Positions 34,855 through 43,394 are shown, counted from the stretch's first letter. The stretch is DNA of 45,468 nucleotides from Gammaproteobacteria bacterium UBA7449 (GCA_002477465.1 DLPV01000017.1:1035-46502); one strand, 5' to 3'. Notes: generated from the sequence alone by a model not told the origin. Numbers and translations are program-made.

Positions 34855-35354
34855 ACCTCGCCATGATAAGAATTGGTCACGGCTATGATGTGCATCGCTT
34901 CAGCGATGTGTTCCTCGAAGACAAACCCCTGAAACTGTGCGGCCTGGTACTTCCAGAGCAGCGGAGTCTTCTGGCTCATTCCGATGGCGATGTGGTGTTA
35001 CACGCGGTTTGCGATGCCGTGCTGGGTGGTATCGGTGGTGGCGATATTGGCGAGCATTTTCCGGATACGGATGCGACATTCGCCGGTGAGGACAGTGGCA
35101 AGCTGCTGCGGCAGGTTTTGGTTCTGGCAGAGCAAAAAGGGCTGAAGCCAATAAACGTTGATGTCACGGTGATTGCCCAGGTGCCGAAACTGGCACCCCA
35201 CAGAACGGCAATGACTGCCAGGCTGGCTGAACTGCTGGCGCTTGATCCCGGCACCGTAAACATCAAGGCCACCACTACCGAAGGGCTGGGCTACATTGGC
35301 AGAGAAGAGGGCATAGCCTGTCATTGCGTGATGTTGCTCGGTGCTGAGTCCTGA
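34851..35354 (+). CDS. ispF: 2-C-methyl-D-erythritol 2,4-cyclodiphosphate synthase
   Basis: IspF cyclises CDP-ME 2-phosphate to MEcPP. The 167-residue trimeric enzyme has the zinc-site motif G-H-G-Y-D-V-H-R-F, H-S-D-G-D-V-V-L-H-A and the C-terminal T-T-T-E-G-L-G-Y-I-G-R-E-E-G-I-A-C. The 34851 start couples to ispD; an internal ATG at 34863 would give the more usual N-terminus. The end overlaps truD by 14 bases. ispE, which acts between IspD and IspF, is not in this window. Confidence 0.95.
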   Translation: MNLAMIRIGHGYDVHRFSDVFLEDKPLKLCGLVLPEQRSLLAHSDGDVVLHAVCDAVLGGIGGGDIGEHFPDTDATFAGEDSGKLLRQVLVLAEQKGLKPINVDVTVIAQVPKLAPHRTAMTARLAELLALDPGTVNIKATTTEGLGYIGREEGIACHCVMLLGAES

Positions 35355-36513
35355 GTTGAGCGAGTTGGACCAAATAAAATTTGAAGAATCGTTTCTGCAG
35401 CTCGATTCCCTGGCCTATGCCACCGGCAAGCCAGAGCTATTGGCGCGCATTAAGCAGCATTGGGATGATTTTCGCGTCGATGAAGAGCTCGGCTTTGCGC
35501 CCACCGGGGCAGGGGAGCACCTGCTGCTAAGGATTGAAAAAGCCGGTCAGTCCACCACCGAGGTTGCGCGCCAGATTTCCAGTACCCTGGGTATCAGCGA
35601 TTCCGATATTGGCTATTCCGGCATGAAGGATCGCCAGGCGAGAACTAGGCAGTGGTTTAGCATCCGCCTCGATCAGGCGGCTGAGGCTGAGCTGGGGCGG
35701 CTGCAATCCGATCAGCTGCAAATTCTCGAACAATCGCGGAATCAGCGCAAACTTCAGATTGGTGCCCACAAAGCCAACCATTTTCAATTAATTCTGCGCG
35801 AAGTGATGGGCGTGAATGCGAGCGGGGCAGAATCCCCAGCAACTAACGCTGAGGCGAGTCTTGATCGAAAACTACAGACTCTGGCGCAGCAGGGTGTGCC
35901 TAACTACTTTGGCAGCCAGCGTTTCGGTCGCGACCTTAGTAACCTGCATCAGGTTCGGGAGTTGTTGCGGGCTGAAGCGAGCCAGGCTGTTGCGACCCGC
36001 AACAGATATCGTCACAAGCGCAAACGCTCCATGCTTTACTCGGCGGCTCGCGCCTACCTGTTCAATCAGTTGCTATCGGCCCGAATCACCCGCGGTAACT
36101 GGGCCAGCTATGTAGACGGAGATGTGCTCAACCTGAACCATACGAAACGCTGTTTCCTGGTGGAGCCCGGTGCCTGGGGGCCAGAACTGCAGCAGCGCCT
36201 GGATGAATTGGATATTCATATAACTGGACTGCTGCCCGGGCGCATCGATAGCAAAGACAGGTATGTAACTCGCGGCCAGTCTGCCGATACTGAGAAGGCA
36301 GTGTGTAAAGAATTTGCAGAGCTGGTAACAGGGCTTGAGCAGCAGGGGCTCTCGGCGGCACGGCGCCCATTGCGGTTTCAGGTTCAGCAATTGCAGTGGC
36401 AGTGGCTGGACTCAACAACCGTGAGCCTAGCGTTTACCCTGCCTACGGGGGCCTATGCCACCAGTCTGCTGCGAGAAGTCTGCCTGCTGCGTGAAAACGA
36501 GCACAGTCATTAA
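35341..36513 (+). CDS. truD: tRNA pseudouridine(13) synthase TruD
   Basis: TruD makes pseudouridine 13 in tRNA-Glu. The 390-residue protein has the TruD-specific catalytic motif G-Y-S-G-M-K-D-R-Q-A-R-T with Asp97, followed by Q-W-F-S. It also has N-Y-F-G-S-Q-R-F-G, the S-A-A-R-A-Y-L-F-N-Q segment, and the closing L-P-T-G-A-Y-A-T-S-L-L-R-E. The start is a GTG at 35341 inside the ispF end. It is somewhat longer than E. coli TruD (349), mostly at the N-terminus and in the insertion domain. The usual next gene, surE, is absent. Confidence 0.94.
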   Translation: MLSPELSELDQIKFEESFLQLDSLAYATGKPELLARIKQHWDDFRVDEELGFAPTGAGEHLLLRIEKAGQSTTEVARQISSTLGISDSDIGYSGMKDRQARTRQWFSIRLDQAAEAELGRLQSDQLQILEQSRNQRKLQIGAHKANHFQLILREVMGVNASGAESPATNAEASLDRKLQTLAQQGVPNYFGSQRFGRDLSNLHQVRELLRAEASQAVATRNRYRHKRKRSMLYSAARAYLFNQLLSARITRGNWASYVDGDVLNLNHTKRCFLVEPGAWGPELQQRLDELDIHITGLLPGRIDSKDRYVTRGQSADTEKAVCKEFAELVTGLEQQGLSAARRPLRFQVQQLQWQWLDSTTVSLAFTLPTGAYATSLLREVCLLRENEHSH

Positions 36514-36538
36514 CCTGGATAAACCTGGAAGGCGAGCA

Positions 36539-37210
36539 TTGAACGGAAAACAGAACCTCAGCGGTATCGGCATGACTTCTCAGCGGACGCGGGAACGCCT
36601 GTTGGGCCGATTGATGGATCAGGGAATCCAAAGCATGGAAGTGCTTGATGTTATGCGTTCAACCCCCAGGCATATTTTTCTGGATGAGGCTCTGTCGCAC
36701 CGTGCTTACGAGGATGTGGCCCTGCCGATAGGGCACAATCAAACCATTTCACAGCCCTATGTAGTGGCAAAAATGACCGAGGCAATCGTGAAATCTGGTC
36801 CGATAGGCAGGATACTGGAAATTGGAACCGGCTGCGGTTACCAGACGGCTGTGATTGCGCAGCTGGCCAAGAAGGTTTTTACCGTGGAGCGGATCAAGCC
36901 GCTGCTGGATCGCGCCAAGAGAAACCTCAAGCTGCTGGGCTTGCGCAATATCGAATTCAAACATGATGATGGCAGCCTGGGATGGGCCGAACGTGGGCCT
37001 TTCGATGCCATCATTACTACCGCCGCGCCGCGTCAGATTCCCGGTGAATTGCTGGAGCAATTGGCAGATGGTGGGCGCCTCATCATCCCGGTGGGTGGCG
37101 ATGAGCACCAGGAACTGAAGCTGGTGCGACGAGTTGGGTCAGAGTATGAAGAGCATATTCTTGATCAGGTACGGTTCGTGCCCTTGCTGATTGGACAGGT
37201 ACAGAGCTAG
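36539..37210 (+). CDS. pcm: Protein-L-isoaspartate O-methyltransferase Pcm
   Basis: Pcm repairs damaged proteins by methylating isoaspartyl residues. The core has T-S-Q-R-T-R-E-R-L, T-P-R-H-I-F-L-D-E-A-L, Y-E-D-V-A-L-P-I-G-H-N-Q-T-I-S-Q-P, the SAM motif E-I-G-T-G-C-G-Y-Q-T and G-G-R-L-I-I-P-V-G. Start choice: a TTG at 36539 has a strong GGAAGG at 36527-36532 six bases upstream and keeps G-I-G-M-T-S-Q-R-T-R, giving 223 residues. An ATG at 36572 has a weaker site. The open frame runs further upstream into truD without family similarity. Start confidence is moderate; the gene identity is firm. Confidence 0.93.
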   Translation: MNGKQNLSGIGMTSQRTRERLLGRLMDQGIQSMEVLDVMRSTPRHIFLDEALSHRAYEDVALPIGHNQTISQPYVVAKMTEAIVKSGPIGRILEIGTGCGYQTAVIAQLAKKVFTVERIKPLLDRAKRNLKLLGLRNIEFKHDDGSLGWAERGPFDAIITTAAPRQIPGELLEQLADGGRLIIPVGGDEHQELKLVRRVGSEYEEHILDQVRFVPLLIGQVQS

Positions 37211-37261
37211 CTGTAAGTGTCGTTGCAATAGTTCTCTAGCCTTCTTCTGCTGAGTAATCTC

Positions 37262-38221
37262 ATGGTTTCCCAAACCAAGCCCACAGACCTATCGACCTGG
37301 CGCGGCAAAGCAGCGCTATACAGCAAAGGTATTGCCATGGGTCTTGGAGACTCGGTGCCCGGTATCTCTGGCGGTACCATCGCCGTGATTAGCAATATCT
37401 ATGATGAACTGGTGTTCAGTATCCGCGCTTTCGACGCTAGACTGCTGCTATTGATCTCGCAGGGTCAGCTGGCAGCTGGCTGGAAACACATAAACGGCAA
37501 TTTTTTGCTGGTGCTTGCGCTGGGCATTCTCACTGGCCTGCTGGTTTCTGCCAATACCGTGTTATATCTCCTGGAGAACCAGTTTGAAGCCCTGATGGCC
37601 TTTTTCCTTGGTCTGGTGTTGGCTTCGGTCGCTATATTGGCCCGCGAAACTCACATACTGCATCTGCACAACGGTGCCGCACTGCTGGCGGGAGTTGGAA
37701 CCACCTTGCTGGTGGCGCAACTCGATCCCGTAGTGGGCGCGGAGCTAAGCTACGGCTACCTGTTTCTTTGCGGCTTGATCGCGATCAGTGCAATGATCTT
37801 ACCGGGTCTATCTGGCGCCTTCATTTTGATCTTACTGGGCGCCTACGAAGCCATGCTGACTGCGCTCACCCAGTTCCAGTGGTTAACGATCATCGTTTTC
37901 ATGGCTGGCTGCGGCATTGGTATCATCGCCTTTTCGAGACTGCTGGCGAGCTTGCTGCTGCGCTTCAGGAACATCTGCTATGGCTATATCTGTGGCATGT
38001 TATTGGGTTCGCTACCGGTGCTTTGGCCCTGGCAGCAGGCGGTGAGCTTTTATGAAGACAGCGACGGCCATCAACAGGCGTTACAATCTGTGAACGTTTG
38101 GCCGCTAAACTATACAGAGCTAACCGGTCAGAGCCCCCAGTTATTCTGGGTCGCGCTTTGCTTTGTGTTGGGCGGGGCAGCGGTATTGCTGCTGCGCTGG
38201 CTGTTCTCTGGACGCCATTGA
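37262..38221 (+). CDS. popT: DUF368 membrane protein, PopT-type undecaprenyl-phosphate translocase
   Basis: The 319-residue polytopic membrane protein contains the two inverted motifs typical of DUF368: G-D-S-V-P-G-I-S-G-G-T at residues 29-39 and L-P-G-L-S-G-A-F near residue 180. About eight or nine hydrophobic segments are visible. DUF368 proteins (PopT) were recently shown to recycle undecaprenyl phosphate across the cytoplasmic membrane, alongside DedA/UptA proteins, and matter most at alkaline pH. The gene lies between pcm and nlpD, 11 bases before nlpD. I infer the transport role from family membership. Confidence 0.88.
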   Translation: MVSQTKPTDLSTWRGKAALYSKGIAMGLGDSVPGISGGTIAVISNIYDELVFSIRAFDARLLLLISQGQLAAGWKHINGNFLLVLALGILTGLLVSANTVLYLLENQFEALMAFFLGLVLASVAILARETHILHLHNGAALLAGVGTTLLVAQLDPVVGAELSYGYLFLCGLIAISAMILPGLSGAFILILLGAYEAMLTALTQFQWLTIIVFMAGCGIGIIAFSRLLASLLLRFRNICYGYICGMLLGSLPVLWPWQQAVSFYEDSDGHQQALQSVNVWPLNYTELTGQSPQLFWVALCFVLGGAAVLLLRWLFSGRH

Positions 38222-38232
38222 CAGGACACACC

Positions 38233-39321
38233 ATGTACGCGAATCCGCAACACAGTGCCCGATTTTCCCCAAAGGGGCGGACACGCAATCACTGCCTGCT
38301 GGCACTGGTCGGCATTGTCGCGGTGGCCTGTGGCTCCCACCAGGCGCCAGTGAGCGAGCAGGGGCGGCGATTGGAGCGATCGGCTCCCATCGTCCTCAGC
38401 AGCACTGGCCGATCAGACAGTAGCCGCATACAGACTTCGCAACCTGACCAGGTGCTTTCCATTGAGTCGCTTCCACAAATCGTCTCAAGCCGCAGTGCAT
38501 CTGCGTCGACAGTAACTTCTGCTCCCTCCCCTGCAGCGACGGTGACGAGAGCCGCCCCGCAACAAACCCAGTCTCTGGTACGGCGTCCAGTGGGCTCTGC
38601 TTCCAGCCCGGTGACATCTGTCGCACGGTCCTCGATCTCTTCGGCAGCAAGCCGGGTGAGCAGCGCAGCGGCAAGCGCAGTGACCGCGCCCCTGGCCCAT
38701 ATGGTGACGGCAGGGGATACTTTGTTTTCAATTGCGTTTCAACATGACCTGGATTTTCGTGCGCTGGCCGCAGCCAACGGCTTGACACCACCCTACACGA
38801 TTTTCGTTGGCCAGGAGTTGGAGTTGGGTGCTGCGCTCGCTGAAACGGCAATCGACGCTGTGGGCAACGGCATCCGATCAGGAATTCGCTCACAGGCAGG
38901 AAGCAGCGAGTCTGGTTCAGTCAACAGGCAACCCATACCTGCACCTGTGCCCACCGAACCCGACTGGACCTGGCCCCATAGCGGTCGCGTTTTGAGTTCG
39001 TTCAAGTCGGATATAACCAAGGGTATTGATATAGCGGGTAATGTGGGTGACCCGGTACTTGCTGTAGCGGCAGGAGATGTTGTGTATTCCGGTCGCGGCG
39101 TGCAGGGTACTGGCAACCTGATCATCATCAGACATACCGATCAATTTTTGAGTGCCTATGCCCATAACAGCGCCATGCTGGTACCCGAAGGCATGCATGT
39201 GTTCGCCGGTGAGAAAATTGCTGAGGTAGGGGTTAATCCTGCCGGCACGGCAATGCTGCATTTTGAGATTCGGCAAGAAGGTGAGCCCATCGATCCGACG
39301 CTGTTCCTTCCGGTCCGCTAG
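38233..39321 (+). CDS. nlpD: NlpD-type LysM/LytM murein hydrolase activator lipoprotein
   Basis: NlpD activates the amidase AmiC during septum splitting. I chose the ATG at 38233 because it gives a lipoprotein-like N-terminus (basic start, hydrophobic stretch, A-V-A-C at about residues 31-34; the -3 Ala is not ideal for a lipobox). A Ser/Thr/Ala-rich linker (about 40-150) leads to one LysM domain (V-T-A-G-D-T-L-F-S-I-A, from about 157) and a C-terminal LytM/M23 domain. That domain is degenerate: the zinc His expected before G-I-D-I-A is Lys, and H-L-H-F-E reads M-L-H-F-E. It should therefore be non-catalytic, as in NlpD/EnvC. rpoS does not follow. Confidence 0.93.
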   Translation: MYANPQHSARFSPKGRTRNHCLLALVGIVAVACGSHQAPVSEQGRRLERSAPIVLSSTGRSDSSRIQTSQPDQVLSIESLPQIVSSRSASASTVTSAPSPAATVTRAAPQQTQSLVRRPVGSASSPVTSVARSSISSAASRVSSAAASAVTAPLAHMVTAGDTLFSIAFQHDLDFRALAAANGLTPPYTIFVGQELELGAALAETAIDAVGNGIRSGIRSQAGSSESGSVNRQPIPAPVPTEPDWTWPHSGRVLSSFKSDITKGIDIAGNVGDPVLAVAAGDVVYSGRGVQGTGNLIIIRHTDQFLSAYAHNSAMLVPEGMHVFAGEKIAEVGVNPAGTAMLHFEIRQEGEPIDPTLFLPVR

Positions 39322-39547
39322 GGCCTAAAACGCTTTCCTTAGCCACTTATAAGGTGCTGTCTTATTTCGACGCCTTTGCAATGGTAAATGGTTTATAACA
39401 AACAGCCGCCTCCCGTCCTAAAAAATAGCGTTGGCAGGATCATTGGCCACGACTAAAAGTCAGAAGTATCGCGGAGCAGCTTGCATTTAGCTTGTCAGCC
39501 GTCGTTGTGGCAGCAGCGGGGGCTTGTCACAACTGGATCCCGATCAA
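39322..39547. other. Gene-free gap after nlpD, no rpoS
   Basis: This stretch after nlpD, up to the fdxA terminator, holds no supportable gene on either strand. It contains no recognisable sigma-factor remnant that I could see by eye and no clear RsmZ-like array of GGA hairpins. In Pseudomonas the equivalent position carries rpoS and the small RNA rsmZ. Confidence 0.6.
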
Positions 39548-39583
39548 AAAAGGGCCATAGTAGGTAGCTACTATGGCCCTTTT
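39545..39583 (-). terminator. Perfect-stem terminator after fdxA (bidirectional)
   Basis: A perfect 16-base-pair inverted repeat, 39548-39563 with 39568-39583, encloses the 4-base loop GTAG. On the minus strand the stem runs into six T residues (39550-39545 read in reverse), a strong intrinsic terminator about 90 bases past the fdxA stop. On the plus strand it ends in only four T, so it may also stop read-through from nlpD. Confidence 0.85.
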
Positions 39584-39672
39584 ATGTCTCGATAACTGCA
39601 ACGTTCTTGCGCCAAACTCGAATCTGGGAGTGTCGATTGCACGCTGGCCAAGGCCAGGCAGCCGCGCCGGGA

Positions 39673-39996
39673 CTAGCGTTCCAGATACTGCAGCTTGTTG
39701 GGCTTGTCCGTCCATTCCTCCGCGTCGGGGAGTGGGTCTTTTTTCTCTGTGAGGTTAGGCCAGTTCTCGGCGAGGTCCGCGTTCAACTGCAAAAATTCCT
39801 GCTGATCCTCAGGCAGTTCGTCTTCCGCGTAAATAGCGTCCACCGGGCACTCTGGCTCACACAGCGCACAGTCGATGCATTCATCAGGGTGTATGACGAG
39901 AAAGTTTGGGCCTTCATAAAAACAATCTACCGGGCATACCTCAACGCAATCGGTGTGCTTGCAACGAATACAGTTATCTCCAACTACAAAAGTCAT
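39673..39996 (-). CDS. fdxA: Seven-iron ferredoxin FdxA
   Basis: This small acidic electron carrier is expected to hold one [3Fe-4S] and one [4Fe-4S] cluster. The 107-residue protein has nine Cys in the first 50 residues (9, 12, 17, 21, 25, 40, 43, 46, 50). They are arranged as an N-terminal C-x2-C-x4-C-x3-C-P and a second C-x2-C-x2-C-x3-C-P, followed by a long acidic C-terminal region containing N-W-P-N-L-T-E-K-K, typical of the Azotobacter FdI/Pseudomonas FdxA type. It lies between mutS and nlpD, matching the Pseudomonas order apart from the missing rpoS. Confidence 0.96.
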   Translation of the reverse strand: MTFVVGDNCIRCKHTDCVEVCPVDCFYEGPNFLVIHPDECIDCALCEPECPVDAIYAEDELPEDQQEFLQLNADLAENWPNLTEKKDPLPDAEEWTDKPNKLQYLER

Positions 39997-40083
39997 GTCT
40001 CAATCTACCCCTGGTTTGGCGGTGTTTAATACGGGTATTTCATTATTCCGCCCGCAATTCTACCAGCTTTTAATACAGGTTTC

Positions 40084-42705
40084 TCAAGGCTCAATTTTCT
40101 TCTTGAGCTCATAGAGGATAGCCAGTGCCTCCCTGGCACTGACCTCATCCGGATTGAGTTTTTCCAGACATTCCAGCGCTGGATGGGAAGAGGGGCCGAA
40201 TAGCTCAGCTTGAAATGGGTCATCAGCCTGAGCTGCTACGCCGGGGCTTGCTGGTTTGGCGCTGGCGGATTCTGCTGGAGTCACGTTTGCCGCCTCTCGC
40301 TCCAGTTCAGTCAACTTTTCGCGGGCAGAATCGATGACGCTCGCTGGAATACCCGCTAGCTGGGCCACCTGCAGGCCGTAACTTTGATTGGCCGGTCCGG
40401 TTTTTACGCTGTGCAGGAACACGATGCCGCTATCGTGTTCAGCTGCATCCAGATGGACGTTGGTAATATTGTCATAGGTTTCTGGCAGCGCAGTGAGCTC
40501 AAAATAATGGGTCGCGAACAAGGTAAAAGCCTGCAGCTGCTCGGCAATATAAACGGCCGCTGACCAGGCCAGCGAGAGACCATCAAAAGTGCTGGTGCCG
40601 CGGCCTATTTCGTCCATCAGCACCAGGCTGTCGGCGCTGGCGTTGTGCAGGATATTGGCAGTCTCCGTCATTTCCACCATGAACGTGGAGCGGCCACCGG
40701 CGAGATCATCGGAAGAGCCGATGCGCGTGAAAATTCTGTCTATGGGGCCGATGGTGGCGGCGGAGGCAGGTACGCAACTGCCGCATAGAGCCAGCAGCAC
40801 AATCAATGCGGTCTGCCGCATATAGGTAGACTTGCCCCCCATATTGGGGCCGGTGATGATCAGGATCTTCTGCTTTGCGTCCAGCTCGGTGTCATTGGCA
40901 ATAAAAGTTTCTTCAGACACAATCTCCACCACCGGATGGCGCCCTTCGATGATGGCTATGCCGCGGCTGTCACTAAGGGTAGGGCGGCAGTAATTCAAGG
41001 CGGTGGCGCGATCGGCAAAGCTTTGCAAAACATCCAGACTGGCTATGGCTTCGGCGCTGGCTAACAGGGCATTCAATGCTAGAGCGAGCGTTTCCAGCAA
41101 TTCATCATAAAGTGCTTTCTCCCGGGCCAGCGCCTTGCTGTTAGCGCTCAGCACTTTGTCCTCGAATTCCTTGAGTTCCGGTGTGATGAAGCGCTCCGCG
41201 TTTTTAAGGGTTTGGCGCCGCACATATTCGGCCGGGAATTCAGCGCTGGCCTGCCCCTTGCTCACTTCAATATAGTAGCCATGCACCCTGTTGTATCCGA
41301 CCTTGAGGGTGCTGACGCCGGTACGCTCTCGCTCGCGCAGCTCAAGATCCACCAGGAACTGACCCGCATTACTGCTGAGATTCCTGAGTTCATCCAGTTC
41401 CGCATCGAAGCCTTGCGCGATCACGCCACCTTCCCGAATGACGACCGGCGGGTTTTCCTCCAGCGCACGCTGAAGCAAGCCATGTTGGTTGGGAAACTCT
41501 GCGATCTGCTCCGCCAAGGCATGTAATTCGAGGCAGGCCACTGCTGCCATCTGGGACTGCAGCGCAGGCAGCATGGCCAGACTGTCCCGCAACCTGGCCA
41601 GATCGCGAGGGCGTGCGGTACGCAGGCCCAGGCGCGCAAGAATACGTTCCATGTCGCCTATACCCTGCAGCGTTTTCGCGCAGTTCTCGAAACGATAGTC
41701 AGACTGCAGGGCGGCAACCATGTTCTGGCGTTTGTTTAATTCCGCGTGGTTGCGCAGGGGGCGGTTCAACCAGCGGCTCAGGAGGCGACTGCCCATCGCT
41801 GTGGCGCAGGTATCCAGGGTTGCCAGCAGGGTATTGCTGCGACCGCCGGTCAGGTTGCTGTCAATCTCCAGATTGCGGCGGCTGGCGGCATCGAGGATGA
41901 CGCAGTCACTCTGCTGCTCGACCTGAATGCCCTGGATGTGGGGGAGATCGGAGCGCTGCGTCTCTTTGGCGTATTGAATAAGGCAGCCGGCAGCCTGCAG
42001 GGCGAGGTTAAGTTCGGTGCAGTCGAAGGGGGTCAGATCCTTGGTTTTGAAGTGTGCGACAAGCAAGCGCTCGGCGTTCTCCTGTTCAAACTCCCAGACC
42101 GGACGCTTGCGCAGGGCAGGATGTTTGATGACCTGGGCCGCTACTGTAGCGCCATCGGGCAAGAGTATCTCGGCAGGCTTAATACGCTCGATCTCTGTAA
42201 GCAGGGCATTGCTGCCGCTGACTTCTGTCAGCACAAAGCGGCCGCTACTCAAGTTGGTGTAGGCGATGCCGTACTGCCCCTCCAATGCGTCCAGACTTGC
42301 TGCGCTGATGGCCATCAGGCAAGTGTCTTTATGCTCATCCAGCAGCGCTTCGTCACTGATGGTGCCCGGCGTAATGATACGCACGACTTCGCGCGCCACC
42401 GGGCCTTTACTGGTCGCTGGATCACCCACTTGCTCACAGATTGCTACCGAGACGCCCGCATCTACCAGCTTTACCAGGTAGCGGTCTGCGGCATGAAACG
42501 GGATGCCGCACATGGGAATGGGAGAGCCAGCAGACTTGCCGCGGGCAGTCAGGGTGATATCGAGAATGTCGGCGGCGGATTTGGCGTCGTCATAAAACAG
42601 CTCATAGAAATCGCCCATGCGGTAAAACAGCAGCTCATCAGGATGCTGTGCCTTGATGCCTAGATACTGCTGCATCATGGGGGTATGTTGGGATGACTCT
42701 GCCAA
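40084..42705 (-). CDS. mutS: DNA mismatch repair protein MutS
   Basis: MutS recognises base mismatches and recruits MutL. The 873-residue protein starts with H-T-P-M-M-Q-Q-Y-L and the mismatch-reading motif F-Y-R-M-G-D-F-Y-E-L-F (Phe-x-Glu wedge in domain I). It continues through connector, lever and clamp domains to the ABC-type ATPase with Walker A G-P-N-M-G-G-K-S-T near residue 617, Walker B with D-E-I-G-R-G-T-S-T-F-D-G, and A-T-H-Y-F-E-L. The C-terminal tail carries a tetramerisation-type helix. fdxA follows 87 bases downstream on the same strand. Confidence 0.97.
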   Translation of the reverse strand: MAESSQHTPMMQQYLGIKAQHPDELLFYRMGDFYELFYDDAKSAADILDITLTARGKSAGSPIPMCGIPFHAADRYLVKLVDAGVSVAICEQVGDPATSKGPVAREVVRIITPGTISDEALLDEHKDTCLMAISAASLDALEGQYGIAYTNLSSGRFVLTEVSGSNALLTEIERIKPAEILLPDGATVAAQVIKHPALRKRPVWEFEQENAERLLVAHFKTKDLTPFDCTELNLALQAAGCLIQYAKETQRSDLPHIQGIQVEQQSDCVILDAASRRNLEIDSNLTGGRSNTLLATLDTCATAMGSRLLSRWLNRPLRNHAELNKRQNMVAALQSDYRFENCAKTLQGIGDMERILARLGLRTARPRDLARLRDSLAMLPALQSQMAAVACLELHALAEQIAEFPNQHGLLQRALEENPPVVIREGGVIAQGFDAELDELRNLSSNAGQFLVDLELRERERTGVSTLKVGYNRVHGYYIEVSKGQASAEFPAEYVRRQTLKNAERFITPELKEFEDKVLSANSKALAREKALYDELLETLALALNALLASAEAIASLDVLQSFADRATALNYCRPTLSDSRGIAIIEGRHPVVEIVSEETFIANDTELDAKQKILIITGPNMGGKSTYMRQTALIVLLALCGSCVPASAATIGPIDRIFTRIGSSDDLAGGRSTFMVEMTETANILHNASADSLVLMDEIGRGTSTFDGLSLAWSAAVYIAEQLQAFTLFATHYFELTALPETYDNITNVHLDAAEHDSGIVFLHSVKTGPANQSYGLQVAQLAGIPASVIDSAREKLTELEREAANVTPAESASAKPASPGVAAQADDPFQAELFGPSSHPALECLEKLNPDEVSAREALAILYELKKKIEP

Positions 42706-42842
42706 AGCTTGCTTCAGGATTTAAACGGTTGTTGATGTGAGTTGAGGGATGATTAAGGACTGCCATTCTACACAGGTAGAGCCCGATTGATGAGCGGCTG
42801 TTTTTAATTTTCATCGTTCAGGTAACCGGATACCATTAGGCC

Positions 42843-43352
42843 ATGAGTGACCTGCGAAATGAGCGAATTGATGAACTGGTTCAGCGTCTGGCTGATCAGC
42901 TCTTAAGCAACCACATAATGCTTGCCGCGGCCGAATCCTGCACCGGTGGCGGCATTGCCCAGGCGCTAACAGCGCTTGCCGGAAGCTCGCGCTGGTTCGA
43001 CAGTGGCTTCGTCACTTATTCCAATGCCGCCAAGCAAAAGATGCTTTGTGTCCCTTCAAGTTTGTTCGAACCCGGCGCGCCTGGAGCTGTCAGTGAAGAA
43101 ACAGTTCGCGCTATGACAGCCGGTGCCATCGCCAATAGCGCGGCCGAGATGGCGGTTGCTGTGAGCGGCGTGGCTGGTCCTGATGGTGGCAGTGAAGACA
43201 AGCCGGTAGGAACGGTCTGGATTGCCTGGCAGCTTAGAGAGCAGGGCCGCGCCCAGCGCTTTCAGTTTTCGGGAGATCGGGAAGCCGTACGAACAGCCAC
43301 GGTGGAGGCAGGCCTATCCGGGCTGTTGAAGTTGCTCGAAAAAAGCGGCTAA
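42843..43352 (+). CDS. pncC: Nicotinamide-nucleotide amidohydrolase PncC (CinA C-terminal type)
   Basis: PncC deamidates NMN to nicotinic acid mononucleotide in pyridine-nucleotide salvage. The 169-residue stand-alone CinA C-terminal domain has A-A-E-S-C-T-G-G-G-I-A-Q-A-L-T, W-F-D-S-G-F-V-T-Y-S-N-A-A-K, M-A-V-A-V-S-G-V-A-G-P-D-G-G-S and K-P-V-G-T-V-W-I-A. It is divergent from mutS and lies just upstream of recA, a common arrangement (often annotated cinA or ygaD). Confidence 0.95.
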   Translation: MSDLRNERIDELVQRLADQLLSNHIMLAAAESCTGGGIAQALTALAGSSRWFDSGFVTYSNAAKQKMLCVPSSLFEPGAPGAVSEETVRAMTAGAIANSAAEMAVAVSGVAGPDGGSEDKPVGTVWIAWQLREQGRAQRFQFSGDREAVRTATVEAGLSGLLKLLEKSG

Positions 43353-43366
43353 AGGATTTCCACTTT

Positions 43367-43394
43367 TTGCCAATATACTGGTTGTATATACAGT
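43367..43394 (+). promoter_or_regulatory. Candidate recA promoter overlapping LexA box 1
   Basis: TTGCCA at 43367-43372 (5 of 6 to the -35 consensus), a 16-base spacer and TACAGT at 43389-43394 (4 of 6 to -10) coincide with LexA box 1, so bound LexA would block polymerase. The inferred start is near 43401, giving a leader of about 370 bases. A second promoter at box 2 (for example TATATA at 43423-43428) is possible. Confidence 0.5.

Noticed and set aside
38098..38232. Upstream extension of the nlpD frame
   Set aside because: It overlaps the end of popT and would bury the lipoprotein signal inside the protein; the ATG at 38233 places the signal at the N-terminus.
39322..39547. Possible RsmZ-like small RNA after nlpD
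   Set aside because: Only scattered GGA motifs (for example near 39437 and 39475) are present and they do not sit in regular hairpin loops; no convincing promoter was seen.
41746..42663. 305-codon plus-strand open frame opposite mutS
   Set aside because: It is entirely antisense to strongly conserved mutS codons, has no recognisable domain and no ribosome-binding site, so it is a shadow frame.
42706..42842. Promoters in the mutS-pncC divergent gap
   Set aside because: A TAGAAT-like -10 for mutS exists at 42765-42770 on the minus strand, but the matching -35 is poor and no pair stands out for pncC, so I did not list them as features.
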